Shown: positions 61,823 to 64,000 of the stretch, in pieces | Layout: each line of letters opens with the position of its first letter | How positions within the stretch are numbered: the stretch's first letter is position 1 | NCBI GenBank assembly: GCA_034670405.1 | Contig: JAXDDX010000046.1 | Coordinates: 682,001-746,000, forward strand | Direction: 5' to 3' | Source: Hoplostethus atlanticus | Taxonomy: Eukaryota > Chordata > Actinopteri > Trachichthyiformes > Trachichthyidae | Length of the DNA: 64,000 nucleotides | The notes under the pieces: model-generated | Told to the model about the DNA's origin: nothing | Seen by the model: only the letters and a program-made list of their open reading frames with translations | The model's database searches: none | Made by a program: the position numbers and the translations under genes

Positions 61823-63301
61823 ACTCTCTGCCCTCCAAGGCACACGGTTGCGTCCATGTTGTAGGGGTTGAGCTGTAGAAGCTCGCTGCTGAATGCTGAC
61901 ATGCAGGTTGATGATTCCCATCGTCAGGTGTAAAATTAGGCAGGCCGTTTGGCCCAGGGCGCTGTGAGCTGTGCCTGATGCAGGAATGACATCGGACTGG
62001 TTTGGAGCAACACTGAGTCCTATCTGTGCAGGGAGTCACCCTCATATGCATGCCAAGGCAATCCTCAGGTGCTGCGTCTAAGCTTGTACAAAAGGACCAA
62101 GGACTACTGAAACATGTCATTTTTTATTACATTGAACCACTGGCCCTGTTACAGTTCAACGCAAAAGACCTACCTACTGGAATAGAAAATGAAAGAGGTG
62201 TAATATGTAATATGTAGCATGTAATGTGAGGTAATGCTTTAGACAGCAGCCTTGTCCATAACCCTGTCAACAATGCATAGTTAGGATACCATACAAATGC
62301 CACAGCAAAACAAAAAGGTCCCTATAGTCCCTATATATGTTATAAGGACTTTTCATTTAGTTACACATCACAGTTTCACTTGCTTGCTTCTGTACCAACA
62401 GGATATTTGATGGTTACTGTTTTACAACCTTGTTTCTGTTTTACAACTTTTAATTCACCATATTACATATTGTTACTCTGAACTGTAACTAAACTGTAGT
62501 AAACAGCTGTAATTTAAAGGGTGATCTAACATCAAAACTGTTTATTGGTGTTTACAGTCTAACATCATTACATGAATTATAACATCAGCCTGGCTTGTTG
62601 TTGGATAGGCGATAGTCTCTATACTGTAAAATGTTAACAGTGAGTTTTATAGGTGTACGCTGTGGAAGGGTAAAGAAATGGACGAGGATCCTCCCATCAG
62701 TGACACTGGCATCGGCATTAGAACAGGATGCCACAAGATGGTGTCCTCCTCATACGTTTCCCAGTGTGACGCTGCATCTTGACACATAAGCCTTGTGCCA
62801 CTTGCGTGTTATACATTATGTATGTTTTGCTTGGTCAATATTTGAGATCATTGTAGACGAACAAACACACAAACATTTACTTACATTGAGCATAATGCTC
62901 AAAGTAACATCAGTGAGGGGACTTCCTTGAGAAAACTTCCTTGTGTCAACTTGTAAACTACCTCAATAAGACGTTCAGACTGAAAGGTACACAATGTTGA
63001 CGCGGTGTTGTCTACTTTTGATTCCCTCAAACACAACTCAGCAACTAATGAGCTCCATTGACTGACGCTATTCCCAGAACTGACGTTGTAGTCGGCTTCC
63101 TCCTTTTGTGTCATGAGGGAGAATATTATGCAGCACTTCTGGAGGAAGAGACTGTCTGGAGCAATGCCAACAGGTCAGAGAGGGTGAATGAGAAACCCCC
63201 CTTTGGAAGGATAATTCTGATGATAACCTACTGATAGGTTAGATAATTGACAGACATGCTAGTGCGCCAAGCAATGAAACCAGTCTACCATAGAATTTCA
63301 G

Positions 63302-64000
63302 TTAACCCTTGTGTTGTGTTCGTTTCCTGTTACCTACTTTAGTGTTCCTGGTCAAAAATGACCGAGCCCATTATAACTGTTTATAAATCTATCATTATAC
63401 ATATATTATCACCTGATGTTGTACTAGATCTTTTTATCAACTTCATTTCTAGTATTTATGACAGGTTTTGCACTTCTCTTTTGAACTTCTGGCCTGTAGG
63501 CCTCATTGACCTGATCTTATACAACTCGTTTTTGAGTAAAAATAGCATAATTTATGTATTATTTTGACTATAGTCAATACCAGAAGAAACATAATGTACT
63601 ATTTATCACAGACTACCTTGTGTCAAAGTTTAGACAGCACATTTGTTTTGAAACCCTTTCAATTTTTTAAAAAGTGACACGGTCAAAACTGACCGTTGTG
63701 ACTTTTTTAGTAAAGAAAGGTCATAGACCTAAAACTATTTACACATTAACACTTTACCACATTACTGAACATATTAGAGAACAACAGTAACAATATCAAT
63801 ATGAGTAACAACAACAGAAACACTAATAAGGTTCATGCACATGATTGACAACAGGTGATGGTTTTTGCATGTGCCTTGCAAATATGTGCACTGCATTTTA
63901 GACACACAATGCTGGTTTTGACATCTCTTGGTGCACACAGTGTGCATCTCTTCCTTTTGTCTCTTCTGTCTGTGGTTCTTCTATGTCTCTCACCAATCTG
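63302..64000 (-). mobile_element. piggyBac-type element, 3' end (continues beyond the window)
   Basis: Starts at the target site TTAA (63,302-63,305) followed by CCCTTGTGTTGTGTTCG, the form of a piggyBac terminus. The inner part repeats a GTCAAAA-TGACCG motif (63,352 and 63,682). A transposase C-terminus follows in the expected orientation. Confidence 0.75.
63833..64000 (-). CDS. piggyBac-type transposase, C-terminal cysteine-rich domain (partial)
   Basis: 56 open codons from the window edge to TGA at 63,833-63,835. The piece is basic at first (DRRDKRKR). It then has the pattern CxxC - CxxC - C - CC - C (KRCTLCAP, VCLKCSAHIC, TCCQSC), the zinc-binding domain that ends piggyBac transposases and helps bind the element's ends. 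No stop or shift is seen in this piece; the catalytic domain is outside the window. Confidence 0.72.
   Translation of the reverse strand, partial: QIGERHRRTTDRRDKRKRCTLCAPRDVKTSIVCLKCSAHICKAHAKTITCCQSCA

Noticed and set aside
61770-62120. 116-codon minus-strand frame
   Set aside because: Starts in or near a small inverted-repeat element; no family motif.

Overview
This window is from a vertebrate nuclear genome, almost certainly a teleost fish. The evidence is split genes with GT-AG introns, long microsatellites, a tRNA-derived SINE with a (TAATG)n tail, L2/Rex1-type LINE 3' ends with an (ATTAG)n tail, Tc1/mariner-like and piggyBac elements, and gene content matching the CPN2-LRRC15-GP5 and UTS2B-CCDC50 neighbourhoods of human 3q28-q29. 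I cannot name the species. Symbols rest on protein motifs I recognise and on gene order; no database search was run.

Layout. (1) 1-13.5 kb: a tandem duplication of a CPN2-like leucine-rich-repeat gene, both copies on the minus strand. The left copy is open and runs off the window into a threonine-rich, mucin-like tail built on a VNTR. The right copy has a nonsense codon and a frameshift, and its tail is cut by the duplication breakpoint. The spacer between them holds nested transposons: LINE tails, TA-flanked inverted-repeat elements inside them, and LTR-like elements inside one of those. The paralogous spacer at 12.1-13.5 kb preserves the pre-insertion sites. (2) 14.1-15.8 kb: unclassified repeat-like DNA. 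(3) 16.6-18.3 kb: an intact LRRC15-like gene, minus strand. (4) 18.3-26.6 kb: no gene seen; a Tc1 transposase fossil and microsatellites. (5) 26.6-35.3 kb: a second tandem duplication, of a GP5-like gene plus the last exon of the neighbouring urotensin gene. Both GP5 copies carry coding breaks, in different places. (6) 34.9-36.5 kb: UTS2B, five coding exons on the minus strand, ending in the mature peptide ACFWKYCV. (7) 39.3-58.3 kb: CCDC50 on the plus strand, head to head with UTS2B, with 11 or 12 coding exons including a 933-base cassette exon. (8) 58-64 kb: no gene recognised; a CpG-richer promoter-like patch at 60.3-60.8 kb and, at the right edge, one end of a piggyBac-type element with the C-terminal zinc-binding part of its transposase.

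How the genes relate. CPN2-like, LRRC15-like and GP5-like are paralogous secreted or single-pass LRR proteins. UTS2B encodes a secreted peptide hormone precursor, and CCDC50 a cytosolic ubiquitin-binding adaptor. The main theme is turnover in the LRR cluster: two neighbouring genes were each tandem-duplicated with a breakpoint in the 3' part of the coding region. In both cases the right-hand copy lost its C-terminal stalk or membrane anchor, and damaging substitutions or small indels followed.
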